Below are positions 1 through 6,403 of a DNA stretch of 6,403 nucleotides, in pieces. A program made the position numbers and the translations under genes. The stretch spans positions 1 to 6,403 of the forward strand of contig JAJDEL010000670.1 of NCBI GenBank assembly GCA_029259835.1, written 5' to 3'. A model generated the notes under the pieces. It saw only the letters and a program-made list of their open reading frames with translations, did no database searches and had not been told where the DNA came from. This DNA is from Planctomicrobium sp. (GTDB taxonomy: Bacteria; Planctomycetota; Planctomycetia; Planctomycetales; Planctomycetaceae). Numbering within the stretch: the stretch's first letter is position 1; each line of letters starts with the position of its first letter.

Positions 1-1
1 T

Positions 2-61
2 CAGGAAGACTTGACGTATCTTGACATCCCCAAGTTAAGCCGTCTCGTACATGCCTGCTAA
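2..61 (+). CDS. C-terminal end of an unidentified upstream protein (5'-partial)
   Basis: Reading from base 2, nineteen codons run open to a TAA at 59-61 and encode a tail ending in DIPKLSRLVHAC. The other two + frames hit stops within the first 33 bases. The stop lies only six bases before the terminator stem at 68, and that terminator is oriented for + strand transcription, so a + strand gene ending here is the natural reading. The fragment is too short to assign a family, and no function is offered. The alternative is that this is non-coding 3' sequence of a gene ending further left. Confidence 0.5.
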   Translation, partial: QEDLTYLDIPKLSRLVHAC

Positions 62-67
62 GATTAT

Positions 68-106
68 GAGAGGCCGGAATCTTCGGATTCTGGCCTCTCT
101 TTTTTT
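68..106 (+). terminator. Rho-independent terminator with UUCG tetraloop
   Basis: The arms 68-81 and 86-99 pair over 14 positions around a TTCG loop (82-85) closed by C-G, the very stable C(UUCG)G tetraloop. A run of seven T follows (100-106). One pair (G76 with T91) is a G-U wobble on the + strand but becomes a C-A mismatch on the minus strand. The T run also follows the stem only on the + strand, so the element is built to stop + strand transcription from the gene ending at 61. It may slow minus-strand transcripts leaving the helicase gene, but it lacks a U tract in that direction. Confidence 0.93.
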
Positions 107-153
107 GTTTGATAACAAATTTCGTGAGTGGGAAAAGAATCAGACGAAAGTCA

Positions 154-2130
154 TCAGTCGGACTGCTTTGGCGAAATGACCATTTCACATTCTGGTAAGC
201 TCTCAAGAAACACGCGACCGTATGCCCGTGTTCGAATTCGAGGATCAAGGATGATCACCTCGCCTGTATCGCTCGTTGATCGAATCAGTCTTCCAAACCC
301 CTGGCGTAATTTAATCGCAGCCTCCGGAACTTGATATTCGATGAACGGATTGCCTCCGTTCTGTCGAATTCTCTCGACACGTGCTTCCAGCAATGGATGG
401 TCCGGAACACTGAATGGAAGCTTTGTAATGATGACCATCTTCAAAGCGTCACCCGGCACATCAACACCTTGCCAGAAAGTCTCTGTTCCGAAAAGTACGG
501 CTTGTCCATCTTCACGAAAGAGTTCGAGAAGTTTCGTGCGCTGTATTCCGTCTCCCTGGCAGAGAAGACGACGATTCTGCTGTGTGAACCAGCGATTGAG
601 TTTTTGCGAGCAACTTCGCAGCATCCGGTAACTGGTAAAGAGAACGAATGCTCCACCTTCAAGGTGTTCGAGAGCCTTTCGAATTCTCTCAGCGGCCATT
701 TGCTCATATTGACTGGGGTTTTCTCCCGGGTCCGGCATTCCATCGACAAGTGTCAGTTTCACCTGTTCACGATAATTAAACGGCGAGCCGAGTTTCAGTT
801 CTTCGGATTTGTGAAGCCCGATCCGTTCACGATAGAAACTGAAATCTTGTTTCCCTACTGACAATGTTGCACTTGTCAAAATTACTGACTTCACCTGGGA
901 AAACAATTCATCCCGAAGCGTTTCGCCGACTTGAATTGGAGACGAAAGAAGCTTGACACTCCGATTGCGTCCGGACGTTATTTCCACCCAGTAAACTGCC
1001 TCTTCGTCGTGTTGTTTCAGCCAACTCCTTAAGGAAATTGCCAATCCATCTAATCGGTCAGCCGCTGAGGTCAAATCGATGCGTTGCTCTTCGGACTTGA
1101 GGTTCGATGCGTATGAACGAATCATCAGAGCGAGTTCGCTGGCTTCGGTGCTGACCAGGTTCTCGATATCAAGTGGTTTTCGAACTCGACCATTCGACGC
1201 TCCAGACTCATTGCGCCAAACATCAATTCGGTCGAAGAGGTCGTCGACTAAAAAACGAAGCCGGCTGACTAACTGCTGACACTCGATCAAATTGTGTTGC
1301 AGTAAAACTCCCTTCTGAGTCCGGTCATTGTAGAGTTTTCCGAAGAGATAACTGAATTGACCATTCGAAATTGCCAAGCCCATATGAGAGGCAGCAACAT
1401 CTTCCAGATTGTGAGCTTCATCAAAAATCGCTACGTCATAGTCAGGCAGAACACTCGCTCCGTCCCTTCTTAATGCCAGGTCAGAAAAAAACAACGCGTG
1501 ATTCACAACAAGGATATTGGCGTTCCAAACACGACGGCGTGCTTTATAGTAAAAGCAGTCATTGTGTGTCGGACAGCGTTTCCCCAAACAATTACCGTGG
1601 TCACTGCGAACCTCGTCCCATACGGTTGCCAGTGGAGAAAAACCTAAGTCCGAGCGTGACCCATCGTCTGTCTCGTTGGCCCAGTGATGAATTTTTTGTA
1701 GCTGCGACATCTCTTCGGTCTCGAAGAGGCTAGTGCTCTTCACGTAGGCGTTTTTGAGGCGCCGCAGACTGATGTAATTGCCGCGACCTTTCACCAGAAC
1801 AGCGGAAAATTCCAACGGAAGAATCGCGTTGAGAAATGGCAGATCGCGCTGTATCAACTGTTCTTGCAAACTGATCGTATGCGTGCTGATCACAATGCGG
1901 CAGCGACCCTCTTTGTTTTTTCGTTGAGCTGAGGCAAGAATACTAGGGACGAGATACGCGAAACTTTTTCCGACACCGGTTCCAGCTTCGACAACGAGAT
2001 GTTGTTCACTTTTAATTGCTGAGGCGACAGCATCCGCCATGTCAAGCTGTTCCTGACGAGACTCATAGCCCGACAATCGTTGGGAAATTAGGCCATCTTC
2101 GGCCAGGACGTCAGCAACAGAAAGGGTCAT
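154..2130 (-). CDS. dinG: DinG/XPD-family ATP-dependent DNA helicase
   Basis: Superfamily 2 DNA helicase of the DinG/YoaA/XPD group. In characterised members it unwinds DNA 5' to 3' and acts on forked, R-loop or damage-related structures in the cytoplasm. The 658-aa length fits the family (E. coli DinG is slightly over 700, YoaA slightly under). Numbered from the ATG at 2130, the motifs are: a Q-like region with RQEQLDMA (about 25-32), Walker A EAGTGVGKS (48-56), STHTISLQEQL (82-92), DEAH (237-240), LTSATL (418-423), GTETFWQGVDVPG (548-560) and QGFGRLIR (610-617). Three Fe-S-type cysteines lie at 181, 186 and 192 (CX4CX5C), but the expected first one, in KGRGNYIS, is Ser121. No exonuclease domain is fused. 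A GTG ten codons upstream is also in frame, but the ATG overlaps the phosphatase stop as ATGA and is preferred. The gene is second in an operon with the phosphatase. The family call is firm; the symbol dinG rather than yoaA is less so. Confidence 0.93.
   Translation of the reverse strand: MTLSVADVLAEDGLISQRLSGYESRQEQLDMADAVASAIKSEQHLVVEAGTGVGKSFAYLVPSILASAQRKNKEGRCRIVISTHTISLQEQLIQRDLPFLNAILPLEFSAVLVKGRGNYISLRRLKNAYVKSTSLFETEEMSQLQKIHHWANETDDGSRSDLGFSPLATVWDEVRSDHGNCLGKRCPTHNDCFYYKARRRVWNANILVVNHALFFSDLALRRDGASVLPDYDVAIFDEAHNLEDVAASHMGLAISNGQFSYLFGKLYNDRTQKGVLLQHNLIECQQLVSRLRFLVDDLFDRIDVWRNESGASNGRVRKPLDIENLVSTEASELALMIRSYASNLKSEEQRIDLTSAADRLDGLAISLRSWLKQHDEEAVYWVEITSGRNRSVKLLSSPIQVGETLRDELFSQVKSVILTSATLSVGKQDFSFYRERIGLHKSEELKLGSPFNYREQVKLTLVDGMPDPGENPSQYEQMAAERIRKALEHLEGGAFVLFTSYRMLRSCSQKLNRWFTQQNRRLLCQGDGIQRTKLLELFREDGQAVLFGTETFWQGVDVPGDALKMVIITKLPFSVPDHPLLEARVERIRQNGGNPFIEYQVPEAAIKLRQGFGRLIRSTSDTGEVIILDPRIRTRAYGRVFLESLPECEMVISPKQSD
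2127..2130 (-). promoter_or_regulatory. ATGA stop/start overlap coupling phosphatase and helicase genes
   Basis: On the minus strand the four bases read ATGA. The TGA (2129-2127) ends the phosphatase frame and the ATG (2130-2128) starts the helicase frame. Only a weak AGG (2141-2139), eight bases upstream, could serve as Shine-Dalgarno, which fits re-initiation by ribosomes finishing the phosphatase. This overlap is the main reason to choose this start over the GTG at 2160. Coupling is inferred from the geometry. Confidence 0.8.
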
Positions 2131-3887
2131 CGGTTGGACCTGCAAACCCCAATCATGCACGTATCGTCTCGAGTGTTGACTCCATCCGCAAAGTCTTCAG
2201 TCTGATGAACAATTCCATCGATCACCTGTTGAATGTCACCAGGCAGAGATGAAAAAAGTTCAGAGAGACGTTTTTGCCCGTAGATTTCCTTCTCGCCATT
2301 CATCACTTCTGTGACACCGTCAGTGAAGGCAATGACGGTATCTCCCAATTCCAAATTTTGTGTGGAAGATTGATACTGGAGATCGGGCACGATCCCTAAA
2401 GGGAGACTCGATGATTCCGTTCCGATGGCTTCAACAGTTCCATCCGCGTGCCGCAACAAAGGCGCTAAATGTCCTGCATTCACGATTGTCATTTCATGAA
2501 TTTTTGGATCGATTACCATCAGGGCAAATGTAATGAACCGGTGCCCTAACCCGCTCGAAGAAATTTCTTCGTTTAACCCTGAGACAGCTTCTTCAACCGT
2601 TGAACTGGTTAAAAGCTGGAAGCGGGTCGAGGAATATAACCTCGCCATGAGCAGGGCAGCTGGAACTCCTTTGCCTGCAACATCACCAATTGCCAGCGCG
2701 ATGCGCCCACCGGGCAACTGGATGTAGTCAAAGTAGTCTCCACCGACGCTTAATGCAGCTTCGTAAAAATCGCTGAATTCATATCCATCAATTTTCGGAC
2801 GGGACTTGGGCAAGAAACCAAGCTGAACCTGCGATGCAAATCCGAGATCTCGATCCATCTCTCGACGGACAAGATCCTCTTCGTGCAACCGTGCGTTTTC
2901 AACAGCCATGGCTGCCTGAGATGCCAGGCTCATGAGCAATTCAAGATCCTCTTCAGAAAACGCACTTTGTTCATCACGAGTCACAATTTGGATGACACCG
3001 ATTCCATTTTCTTCTGGAGTGACCATTGGAACACACATGATAGAACGAATGTGCATTCGAGAGAGAGCCGTGCTCTTCTTGAATCTGGAATCATCAGAAA
3101 CATTCTTACTGAGAATCGCTTCTCCAGTCTGCATTGCGTGTCGCACGACAGTCATACTGACAGCAACATTGTCTGCTTTCTGTTCGCCTCGAGCGCGGCT
3201 TGCCTTCACTTTGAGTTTGTTTGAATCAGAATCTCGCAATAACACAAAGCCCTGTTCTGCTTGTGGAAAGATATTGAAGAGTGTGGTCAACATCTTCGGT
3301 AGAACTTTCTCCACTTTCAACTCTCGACTCAATGCCTGAGTGATTTCTAAAATCGCTCGCAACTTCACATTCGGGTCAACGGAAGAACTGTCCTGATCCC
3401 AGGAACTTACTTTTCGAATTGCAGTCGAGGAATCAAAATTTTCATCGACCGAGACTGCGGCGTCGACTTCTTGAGGAATGTAAATCCGACTCTCTTCGAT
3501 CGATCCAGAAAGGCCAAGGACGTCGGCCTGATTGACTTCGAGAGTCTGGGCGACATCCTCTTTGCTCTTGTCATCACCTGTTGCAATCAACTTTGAAGGC
3601 GAAAACACAAAAACAAGGACGACATCGCACAGGCGAATTTCATCACCTTCCTGAAGTTCCAGACGTCCTGAGATCAATTCGTCATTGACGTACGTTCCGT
3701 TTCGGCTCCGCAAGTCTTCAATATAGAAGGTCCCATGACTTTCAAGAATTTGAGCATGTCGGCGACTGACGACTCCACTCTGCAGCACGATTTCACAGCT
3801 CGGGTGCCTCCCCACAACCACTTGCTCTCCTTCAAGTGTGTACTGAGTTCCCTCATCGCCACCACGAATAAGCTGCAAAACAGCCAA
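2127..3887 (-). CDS. FHA-GAF-PP2C (SpoIIE/RsbU-type) serine/threonine phosphatase
   Basis: Predicted cytoplasmic signalling phosphatase of 586 aa, with no signal peptide or membrane segment. Residues about 1-95 form an FHA domain, a phosphothreonine reader, with GR (26-27), SRRH (41-44) and the SRNGTYVN loop (61-68). Residues about 100-170 are an acidic, Ser-rich linker. Residues about 172-335 fit a GAF sensory domain, ending in a helix rich in Ala, Glu and Leu that probably continues as a coiled coil into the catalytic part. Residues about 370-583 are a PP2C domain of the SpoIIE/RsbU class with the metal-binding aspartates in place: GGDYFD (382-387), GDVAGKG (401-407), FTDGVTE (521-527) and TRDD (572-575). 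Relatives usually dephosphorylate an anti-sigma-factor antagonist; no such partner or kinase is in the window, so the substrate is unknown. The start is TTG, fixed by an AAGGAG five bases upstream and an in-frame TAA twelve bases upstream. It is the first gene of the operon with the helicase and divergent from lysA. Confidence 0.95.
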   Translation of the reverse strand: MAVLQLIRGGDEGTQYTLEGEQVVVGRHPSCEIVLQSGVVSRRHAQILESHGTFYIEDLRSRNGTYVNDELISGRLELQEGDEIRLCDVVLVFVFSPSKLIATGDDKSKEDVAQTLEVNQADVLGLSGSIEESRIYIPQEVDAAVSVDENFDSSTAIRKVSSWDQDSSSVDPNVKLRAILEITQALSRELKVEKVLPKMLTTLFNIFPQAEQGFVLLRDSDSNKLKVKASRARGEQKADNVAVSMTVVRHAMQTGEAILSKNVSDDSRFKKSTALSRMHIRSIMCVPMVTPEENGIGVIQIVTRDEQSAFSEEDLELLMSLASQAAMAVENARLHEEDLVRREMDRDLGFASQVQLGFLPKSRPKIDGYEFSDFYEAALSVGGDYFDYIQLPGGRIALAIGDVAGKGVPAALLMARLYSSTRFQLLTSSTVEEAVSGLNEEISSSGLGHRFITFALMVIDPKIHEMTIVNAGHLAPLLRHADGTVEAIGTESSSLPLGIVPDLQYQSSTQNLELGDTVIAFTDGVTEVMNGEKEIYGQKRLSELFSSLPGDIQQVIDGIVHQTEDFADGVNTRDDTCMIGVCRSNR

Positions 3888-3892
3888 GTGAT

Positions 3893-3898
3893 CTCCTT
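3893..3898 (-). promoter_or_regulatory. Strong Shine-Dalgarno fixing the TTG start of the phosphatase
   Basis: The minus strand reads AAGGAG, then five bases, then TTG at 3887-3885. The frame is closed upstream by TAA at 3899-3897, which overlaps the Shine-Dalgarno itself, so no earlier start is possible. The next in-frame candidate, a TTG three codons in, would trim the first FHA strand and has no comparable site. Confidence 0.85.
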
Positions 3899-3960
3899 AT
3901 TCAGACCCCAAAATTCAGGTGATGATTCAGATTTCTTCGCGCGAACATTCCCCGAGTTTT

Positions 3961-3979
3961 TAGAGTCTACTTGTAGAGT
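3961..3979. repeat. Short direct and inverted repeat in the divergent intergenic region
   Basis: TAGAGT occurs at 3961-3966 and again at 3974-3979. The bases between and around form the small dyad TCTAC-TT-GTAGA (3966-3977). It overlaps the candidate -10 of the phosphatase promoter, so it could be an operator. Arms of five to six bases can arise by chance, and nothing else supports a binding site. Confidence 0.3.
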
Positions 3980-3993
3980 TATGCAGCGGTCAA
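3964..3993 (-). promoter_or_regulatory. Candidate sigma70-type promoter for the phosphatase-helicase operon
   Basis: On the minus strand TTGACC (3993-3988) is followed after 18 bases by TAGACT (3969-3964). The first matches the -35 consensus at five of six positions, the second the -10 at four. It would give a leader of about 70 bases before the TTG. The -10 candidate lies in a small repeat structure (3961-3979). This is a pattern match only, and planctomycete promoters are not well enough known for it to be firm. Confidence 0.35.
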
Positions 3994-4029
3994 ACCCCAA
4001 CCTCACTGTTTCAGCCTGATTCTGGAGCA

Positions 4030-4057
4030 TTGAGCAAGACGCGTGGGCTGCTATCAT
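4030..4057 (+). promoter_or_regulatory. Candidate sigma70-type promoter for lysA
   Basis: TTGAGC (4030-4035) and TATCAT (4052-4057) are separated by 16 bases. Each fits the -35 or -10 consensus at most positions. Transcription would start near 4064, leaving a leader of about 33 bases before the ATG at 4097. That is too short for a lysine riboswitch, and none is seen. If real, this promoter rules out the in-frame GTG at 4043 as the lysA start, because it would lie upstream of the transcript. Confidence 0.42.
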
Positions 4058-4096
4058 CCCCCTCACAGCATTGATCTCACTCAGAAAAGAAGACTC

Positions 4097-5368
4097 ATGG
4101 ACCCATTTCAGTATCAAAACAGCGAACTTTTTTGCGAAGATGTTTCAGTTTCGGCTCTTGCTGAGGAATTCGGGACGCCGCTCTGGGTCTATTCGAAAGC
4201 AAAACTCGTCCATGAATATCAGCAAATCCAGAACGCATTCGCCGCTGTTGATCCAGTGATTTGTTACTCCGTAAAAGCGAACTCGAATCTGAGTCTGCTC
4301 AAAGTTCTGAGTGAACAGGGTTGCAGCTTTGATGTCGTCAGCGGTGGCGAACTCTACCGCGTTCGCGAGGCAGGTGCAGACACGACAAAAGTCGCCTTTG
4401 CTGGTGTCGGGAAAACAGACGATGAAATTCGCTTCGCCCTCGAAAGCGACATCCTCATGTTTAATGTCGAGAGCGAACCGGAACTCGATGCGATTTCACG
4501 AATCGCTGGCGAGATGGGTAAAGTTGCGCCCGTTGCTCTGCGCCTCAATCCAGACGTTGACGGGAAGACTCATGAGAAAACAACGACCGGAAGAAAAGGC
4601 AACAAGTTCGGGATGGACATCGAACGGCACAACGAACTCGCTGACAAAGTCCTGGCTGATCCGAACCTGGAACTGCGTGGAATTCACCTGCACATCGGTT
4701 CACCCATCAACACGACGGATCCATACAGGCAAGCAGCTGAGAAAGCTTTAAGCGTGGTCCGCGAACTCAGAAGCAAAGGTCATCAGACAAACTGGATCAA
4801 CCTCGGTGGTGGCTTTGGGCTCAACTACAAAAATGACGAAGCTCCGCCAGCAAGCGTTTACGCCGAAGTCATCGTCCCCATTATCCAGGAAGCAGAGTGC
4901 CGTTTAGCGCTCGAGCCGGGACGCAGCATCGCGGGCAACTCAGGAATTTTGGTCAGTGAAGTGATCTTCGTGAAGTACGAAGGGGGCAAACGGTTCGTCA
5001 TCCAAGATGCTGCGATGACCGATCTGATCCGTCCAGCGATGTACGATTCATTCCATAAGCTCTGGCCAGTGAATCCATCAGTCCCGGCACCAGAAGATTT
5101 TGAAGTAGAAATCGAGAACTGTTCGCTCGCCGATATCGTCGGTCCGGTTTGCGAATCGAGTGATTATTTCGCTAAAGGACGATCCTTCCCGAATGTGAAC
5201 AGAGGTGACCTGCTCGCAACATTCAGCGCCGGTGCCTACGGAACAGTCATGAGCAGCAATTACAACTCACGTCCCCGTGGCACAGAAGTTCTCGTTGATG
5301 GCAACGAATACAAGATCATTCGACGCAGAGAATCTTACGAAGACTTAGTTGCACATGAGCGCGTTTGA
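4097..5368 (+). CDS. lysA: Diaminopimelate decarboxylase
   Basis: PLP-dependent enzyme that decarboxylates meso-2,6-diaminopimelate to L-lysine, the last step of lysine synthesis, in the cytoplasm. At 423 aa it has the usual length (E. coli about 420). The alanine-racemase-like barrel comes first: YSVKAN with the PLP-binding Lys60, SGGELYRV (82-89), HLHIGS (197-202), the phosphate-binding LGGGFG (236-241) and EPGRSIAGN (273-281). The C-terminal beta domain carries GPVCES with Cys352, expected at the partner subunit's active site, and GAYG with Tyr381. Every hallmark residue I looked for is present. The ATG at 4097 is chosen over the GTG at 4043 because the family pattern begins near here and a likely promoter covers the extension. 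Its Shine-Dalgarno is weak (GAAG, 4089-4092). lysA stands alone, with no other lysine or peptidoglycan gene visible. It is divergent from the phosphatase and convergent with the oxidoreductase. Confidence 0.96.
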   Translation: MDPFQYQNSELFCEDVSVSALAEEFGTPLWVYSKAKLVHEYQQIQNAFAAVDPVICYSVKANSNLSLLKVLSEQGCSFDVVSGGELYRVREAGADTTKVAFAGVGKTDDEIRFALESDILMFNVESEPELDAISRIAGEMGKVAPVALRLNPDVDGKTHEKTTTGRKGNKFGMDIERHNELADKVLADPNLELRGIHLHIGSPINTTDPYRQAAEKALSVVRELRSKGHQTNWINLGGGFGLNYKNDEAPPASVYAEVIVPIIQEAECRLALEPGRSIAGNSGILVSEVIFVKYEGGKRFVIQDAAMTDLIRPAMYDSFHKLWPVNPSVPAPEDFEVEIENCSLADIVGPVCESSDYFAKGRSFPNVNRGDLLATFSAGAYGTVMSSNYNSRPRGTEVLVDGNEYKIIRRRESYEDLVAHERV

Positions 5369-5384
5369 ATTTCAATAACAAACT

Positions 5385-5419
5385 CGTTTTGCCACACACA
5401 TCAAGTGTGTGGCAAAACG
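5385..5419. terminator. Perfect 15-bp hairpin between convergent genes (probable 3' end element)
   Basis: Bases 5385-5399 pair perfectly with 5405-5419 around a five-base loop (5400-5404), starting 17 bases after the lysA stop and 30 bases beyond the oxidoreductase stop. The symmetry means both convergent transcripts can form it. Neither side has a U run after the stem; the only T and A runs are the four-base blocks inside the arms. It is therefore not a canonical intrinsic terminator, and may act as a bidirectional terminator of the U-tract-less kind or as a 3' stability hairpin. Confidence 0.6.
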
Positions 5420-5449
5420 CAATTCACAATACATCATCATAACGATACG

Positions 5450-6403
5450 TTACACGTTCTCCCAAGAACGCTCTTTCGCGCTGTTCAGTACAGCGTCGCA
5501 AACTTTTTGCGTTTCGAGAGCATCGCGGAATGTCGGGCTGCATTCGTTGCCTTCATCGAGGCTCTTCATGAAATCAGCAACGTGATGCACAAATGAGTGT
5601 TCGTAGCCAATCTGTAAACCTGGCACCCACCATTTGTCCATATATGGATGCTCCCCGCCATGGTCGGACACGTGTACGCTCTTCCAACCACGAAGAGCGC
5701 CTTCATCTTTGTGATCGAAGACTTCCAACCGGTGCAAATCGTGTAAGTCCCAGCGGAGAGACATCTCTGAGCCGTTGATCTCGAAGGTATTCAGAGCCTT
5801 ATGCCCTCGGGCGTAGCGGGTTGATTCGAACAGACCGAGCGATCCATTCGAGAAGTGACACAGGAACGAACAAGCATCGTCGATAGTGACTTTCGTCTTC
5901 TCGCCAGTCGCTTGATGAACGCGCTCTTTGATGAACGTTTCCGTCATCGCAGTCACATCTGCAATCGTGCCGTTCAACCAGATCGCTGTATCAATACAGT
6001 GAGCAAGCAAATCACCAGTCACGCCTGAACCAGCCGCTTCAGCATCCAACCGCCAGAGAGCTTCGCCCCCTTGTGGAAGATCTTCAGAGATTGTCCAGTC
6101 TTGGAGGAAGTTCGCTCGATAGTGGAAGATTCGCCCCAGAGCGCCAGATTCGATGACCTGTTTCGCCAGGGTGACAGCCGGAACGCGGCGATAGTTGTAC
6201 CAGACAGTGTTTGCGACGCCTGCCTTTTCGATAACCTGACACATCTCTTCACCTTCTGCCGCATTCATGGCGAGAGGTTTTTCGCAGAGAATCATCTTCC
6301 CGGCTTCAGCAGCCGCGATGGCAATTTCTTTGTGAAGATTGTTCGGCACGCAAATATCAACCGCATCAATGTCATCACGAGCAATCAGTGCCCGCCAATC
6401 GGT
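5450..6403 (-). CDS. Gfo/Idh/MocA-family NAD(P)-dependent oxidoreductase (N-terminus cut off)
   Basis: Members oxidise or reduce sugars, inositols or related compounds with NAD(P). The 317 residues visible begin inside the Rossmann domain. The frame stays open to base 6403, where it reads [20 protein letters not shown], a standard family segment, so the GTG at 6349 is internal and the true start lies to the right; about 60 residues including the GxGxxG loop should be missing. Visible hallmarks, counted from the first whole codon at the edge, are EKP (41-43) with its conserved lysine, and [11 protein letters not shown] with Asp131 and His135 in the catalytic D-x3-H spacing. The C-terminal part (about 140-317) fits the family's alpha/beta substrate domain. 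No signal peptide can be judged. The substrate cannot be told from the sequence. The gene converges on lysA with 81 bases between them. Confidence 0.94.
   Translation of the reverse strand, partial: TDWRALIARDDIDAVDICVPNNLHKEIAIAAAEAGKMILCEKPLAMNAAEGEEMCQVIEKAGVANTVWYNYRRVPAVTLAKQVIESGALGRIFHYRANFLQDWTISEDLPQGGEALWRLDAEAAGSGVTGDLLAHCIDTAIWLNGTIADVTAMTETFIKERVHQATGEKTKVTIDDACSFLCHFSNGSLGLFESTRYARGHKALNTFEINGSEMSLRWDLHDLHRLEVFDHKDEGALRGWKSVHVSDHGGEHPYMDKWWVPGLQIGYEHSFVHHVADFMKSLDEGNECSPTFRDALETQKVCDAVLNSAKERSWENV

Noticed and set aside
331..861. A + strand open frame of 176 codons opposite the helicase gene.
   Set aside because: It lies fully antisense to the helicase reading frame, which carries all the family motifs. 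The translation resembles no family, and it has no ribosome site.
2131..2160. GTG at 2160 as the start of the helicase gene, adding 10 residues.
   Set aside because: It would need a 34-base overlap with the phosphatase and has no clear ribosome site, whereas the ATG at 2130 makes a standard ATGA junction.
4043..4096. GTG at 4043 as the start of lysA, adding 18 residues.
   Set aside because: The extra residues do not look like a LysA N-terminus, and a promoter-like -10 lies inside the extension. The ATG at 4097 gives the usual family length.
3674..4117. A minus-strand open frame of 147 codons across the divergent region and the phosphatase N-terminus.
   Set aside because: It covers the FHA-coding part in the wrong frame and also the lysA start. 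Its translation is low in recognisable structure, so it is a shadow frame.
6347..6349. GTG at 6349 as the true start of the oxidoreductase.
   Set aside because: The frame continues open to the window edge and encodes typical family residues before it, so this is an internal valine and the gene is cut by the window.
1..6403. CRISPR arrays, tRNA or rRNA genes, insertion sequences, riboswitches, attachment sites.
   Set aside because: Read by eye on both strands, there are no spaced direct repeats, no tRNA-like folds, no transposase and no terminal inverted repeats. The non-coding gaps are short (at most 209 bases) and accounted for above.

Overview
The window looks like ordinary chromosomal DNA from a Gram-negative-type bacterium, most likely a planctomycete. 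That placement is an inference from three things: the overall resemblance of the proteins (an FHA-GAF-PP2C phosphatase, a Gfo/Idh/MocA oxidoreductase of the kind planctomycetes carry in many copies, and the style of the LysA N-terminus), the near-balanced base composition, and the loose, mostly single-gene layout. No marker gene here proves it. Nothing in the window points to a mobile element, CRISPR array, tRNA, rRNA or prophage.

Layout from left to right. Bases 2-61 hold the last 19 codons of a + strand gene whose body lies outside the window. It is followed at once by a textbook rho-independent terminator (68-106) with a C(UUCG)G tetraloop. Two minus-strand genes come next, transcribed right to left as an operon. 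The upstream gene (2127-3887) encodes an FHA-GAF-SpoIIE/RsbU-type protein phosphatase of 586 aa, started from TTG behind a strong Shine-Dalgarno. The downstream gene (154-2130) encodes a DinG/XPD-like superfamily 2 helicase of 658 aa. The two share an ATGA stop/start overlap. A 209-base divergent intergenic region (3888-4096) separates the phosphatase from lysA on the + strand (4097-5368), which encodes diaminopimelate decarboxylase, the last step of lysine synthesis. lysA converges on a minus-strand Gfo/Idh/MocA oxidoreductase (5450-6403), whose N-terminus runs off the right edge. A perfect 15-bp hairpin lies between these two convergent genes.

The genes do not form one pathway. The only pair with a strong physical link is the phosphatase and the helicase, which should be co-transcribed and translationally coupled. 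The most notable sequence detail is in the helicase: three of the four Fe-S cluster cysteines are present with E. coli DinG-like spacing, but the first is replaced by serine. I found no convincing undescribed system; the findings are modest leads.
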